Source: Candidatus Yanofskybacteria bacterium RIFCSPHIGHO2_01_FULL_39_8b
GTDB taxonomy: Bacteria; Patescibacteriota; Minisyncoccia; 2-02-FULL-40-12; GWA2-44-9
Reading direction: 5' to 3'
Length of the DNA: 5,887 nucleotides
Assembly: GCA_001794015.1 (NCBI GenBank)
Contig: MGIZ01000008.1
Location: 1-5,887, forward strand
The notes beneath the pieces are model-generated. The model had not been told where the DNA came from. It did no database searches and worked only from the letters and a program-made list of their open reading frames with translations. Both the position numbers and the translations under genes were made by a program. Every line of letters begins with the position of its first letter. The first letter of the stretch is position 1. Positions 4,921 through 5,887 of this stretch are shown here, in pieces.

Positions 4921-5485
4921 TTCTATTGGCATAATTTAGAACTTTTATAGCAGCTTCGGCTTTAATTTGAAGACTTTCTGGTATGTTTTGATTTTCTACT
5001 TGAATAATACGATACATATTAACATCAACTACATAATCGCTAAATGTGCCTCGTATACCTCCGTCTGTCTTTAATACCCAATCAAGCCTTTCTCTTCTCC
5101 TTGAAGATATTTTAATTACTACTGCTACATCGGACTGGCTATGAATCGTTTCTTGAATATCATCATCGCTCATTTCATGACTACCTGGAATAGAACCCCA
5201 CTCCGGATGAGAATGAAACCATCCAATGTAGGGATATTCTTTGGGATATTTATCAAAAATTTTATTTATTCTTTCATGGCAACCCTTACTAATTCTGACT
5301 TCCTTGTTGGCCCGCTTTATTGTACTTGCAACTGTTATAACATTAACTATTTTAAAGCAATTATTATTTCTAGTTGGCTTTGAACCCAAAATATATCCAA
5401 AACATTCTTTTCTAAATGTATCGACTGAAGCAAAAAGCATGTCTAAAAAAGGCTCTTTCTCTATATAAACGATAGGGGGATCCAT
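4916..5485 (-). CDS. Stand-alone JAB/MPN (JAMM) metalloprotease-like protein
   Basis: The 189-residue protein carries the JAMM zinc-site elements in order: E27 in the helix-to-strand segment FRKECFGYILG, then H91 and H93 in GWFHSHPEWG, followed by an acidic Ser/Asp segment, SHEMSDDD. The usual spacing after the second His is seven residues then SxxD. Here the best SxxD is S106-D109, twelve residues after H93, so the loop is longer by five. The rest fits an alpha/beta MPN fold (IGWFHSHP strand, VAVVIKISS, then a C-terminal helix from about residue 170). JAB proteins remove ubiquitin-like or small modifiers, or cleave isopeptide or peptide bonds; the substrate here is unknown. No ubiquitin-like, E1 or E2 gene is in the window. 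The ATG at 5483-5485 has a modest AAAGGG five bases upstream. It is probably cytoplasmic, with no signal peptide. Confidence 0.85.
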   Translation of the reverse strand: MDPPIVYIEKEPFLDMLFASVDTFRKECFGYILGSKPTRNNNCFKIVNVITVASTIKRANKEVRISKGCHERINKIFDKYPKEYPYIGWFHSHPEWGSIPGSHEMSDDDIQETIHSQSDVAVVIKISSRRRERLDWVLKTDGGIRGTFSDYVVDVNMYRIIQVENQNIPESLQIKAEAAIKVLNYANRK

Positions 5486-5549
5486 AATGACCCTTTTTAT
5501 TAAAAGAGCTTGACTATCAATAAATTAACCAGATTTTATTCTAAAAGTC

Positions 5550-5565
5550 AAAAAGCCAGCTTTTT
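5550..5565 (-). terminator. Possible weak terminator after the M32 carboxypeptidase gene
   Basis: AAAAAG (5550-5555) and CTTTTT (5560-5565) pair around CCAG. The stem is nearly all A-T and the U-tract is part of the arm, so termination would be weak. It overlaps the TAA stop at 5564-5566. Confidence 0.35.
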
Positions 5566-5887
5566 ATAAATTATAAATTTCTGAATATTTCGCCTTGATA
5601 TAATCCATGAAATAAACGGGTGTAGATTTATTTCCAGTAGCTTTAAATAAAAGTTCTTCGGAAGAATACCTTCTACCATGAACATGAATATTATTCTTAA
5701 GCCATTCTTTCAATTCAGAAAATTGACCGTTACTTATTTTGGAATCAATTCTACGTATCTGCTTTCGGGCAGTATCGAAAAACTGAGCAGCATATAAATT
5801 ACCTACGATATAAGTTGGAAAATATCCAAACAACCCTTTAGACCAATGAATATCCTGAAGAACCCCCCTGGCATCATTTGGAACTAT
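5564..5887 (-). CDS. M32-family (Taq-type) metallocarboxypeptidase, C-terminal end, partial
   Basis: The last 107 codons of the gene lie in the window, and the frame is open to the right edge. It reads IVPNDARGVLQDIHWSKG, then FGYFPTYIVGNLYAAQFFD, which are hallmark conserved segments of carboxypeptidase Taq (peptidase family M32), and ends with the expected HGRRYSSEELLFKATGNKST region. M32 enzymes are cytoplasmic, all-helical, zinc- or cobalt-dependent carboxypeptidases of about 500 residues with broad specificity. The HExxH metal site lies upstream, outside the window. The C-terminus ends at normal family length, so no truncation is seen here. A TTG at 5831-5833 could be misread as a start, but the conserved sequence upstream of it shows it is internal. 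Confidence 0.95.
   Translation of the reverse strand: MVPNDARGVLQDIHWSKGLFGYFPTYIVGNLYAAQFFDTARKQIRRIDSKISNGQFSELKEWLKNNIHVHGRRYSSEELLFKATGNKSTPVYFMDYIKAKYSEIYNL

Noticed and set aside
4861..4932. Upstream start for the small nuclease giving 24 more residues
   Set aside because: The extension overlaps the JAB gene end, passes through its terminator stem and poly-T, and encodes a Phe/Ile-rich tail absent from the nuclease fold.
5141..5468. Plus-strand open frames within the JAB gene
   Set aside because: They are antisense to conserved JAMM coding sequence, with no ribosome binding site or family resemblance.

Overview
The window is AT-rich bacterial DNA with short intergenic spacers and mostly single genes, each with its own promoter and intrinsic terminator. 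The mix of genes suggests a small-genome bacterium, possibly a Patescibacteria/CPR lineage: a Kup potassium transporter, a TM0106-type RecB/RNase H nuclease, a small RecB-like Fe-S nuclease, a stand-alone JAB/MPN protease and an M32 carboxypeptidase. This is inference from gene content and style. No ribosomal RNA or marker gene is present to prove it. UAG looks like a normal stop, because two other genes end in TAG.

Layout. 1-958 (minus) is a kup transporter gene cut by one in-frame amber codon at 278-280; the downstream frame is intact and conserved up to the window edge. 1052-2560 (minus) is a two-domain nuclease. Its reading frame carries an in-frame palindromic repeat insertion (1561-1610), and its PD-(D/E)XK lysine position reads Gln. 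It appears to be transcribed as a leaderless mRNA. 2597-2838 is a non-coding, unusually GC-rich, highly palindromic element with 10-bp terminal inverted repeats. 2881-3267 (minus) encodes a small exported Arg/Tyr/Pro-rich protein with a strong Shine-Dalgarno and a GTG start.

3268-3420 is a divergent promoter region. To its right, 3421-4084 (plus) is the only plus-strand gene: a winged-helix plus coiled-coil protein split into two overlapping frames by one base in a CCC run. A 10-bp perfect palindrome sits just after its predicted transcription start. 4126-4860 (minus) is a compact RecB-like nuclease with a four-cysteine Fe-S cluster signature, 4916-5485 (minus) is a JAB/MPN metalloprotease with an enlarged JAMM loop, and 5564-5887 (minus) is the C-terminal end of an M32 carboxypeptidase that runs off the window.

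No shared pathway links the genes convincingly. Terminators separate most of them, so operon-style functional inference is weak. The most interesting signals are the palindromic repeat inside a coding frame, the structured intergenic element, the two apparently 'broken' genes (a single nonsense codon and a single +1 frame change, both otherwise intact) and the unusual catalytic sites.
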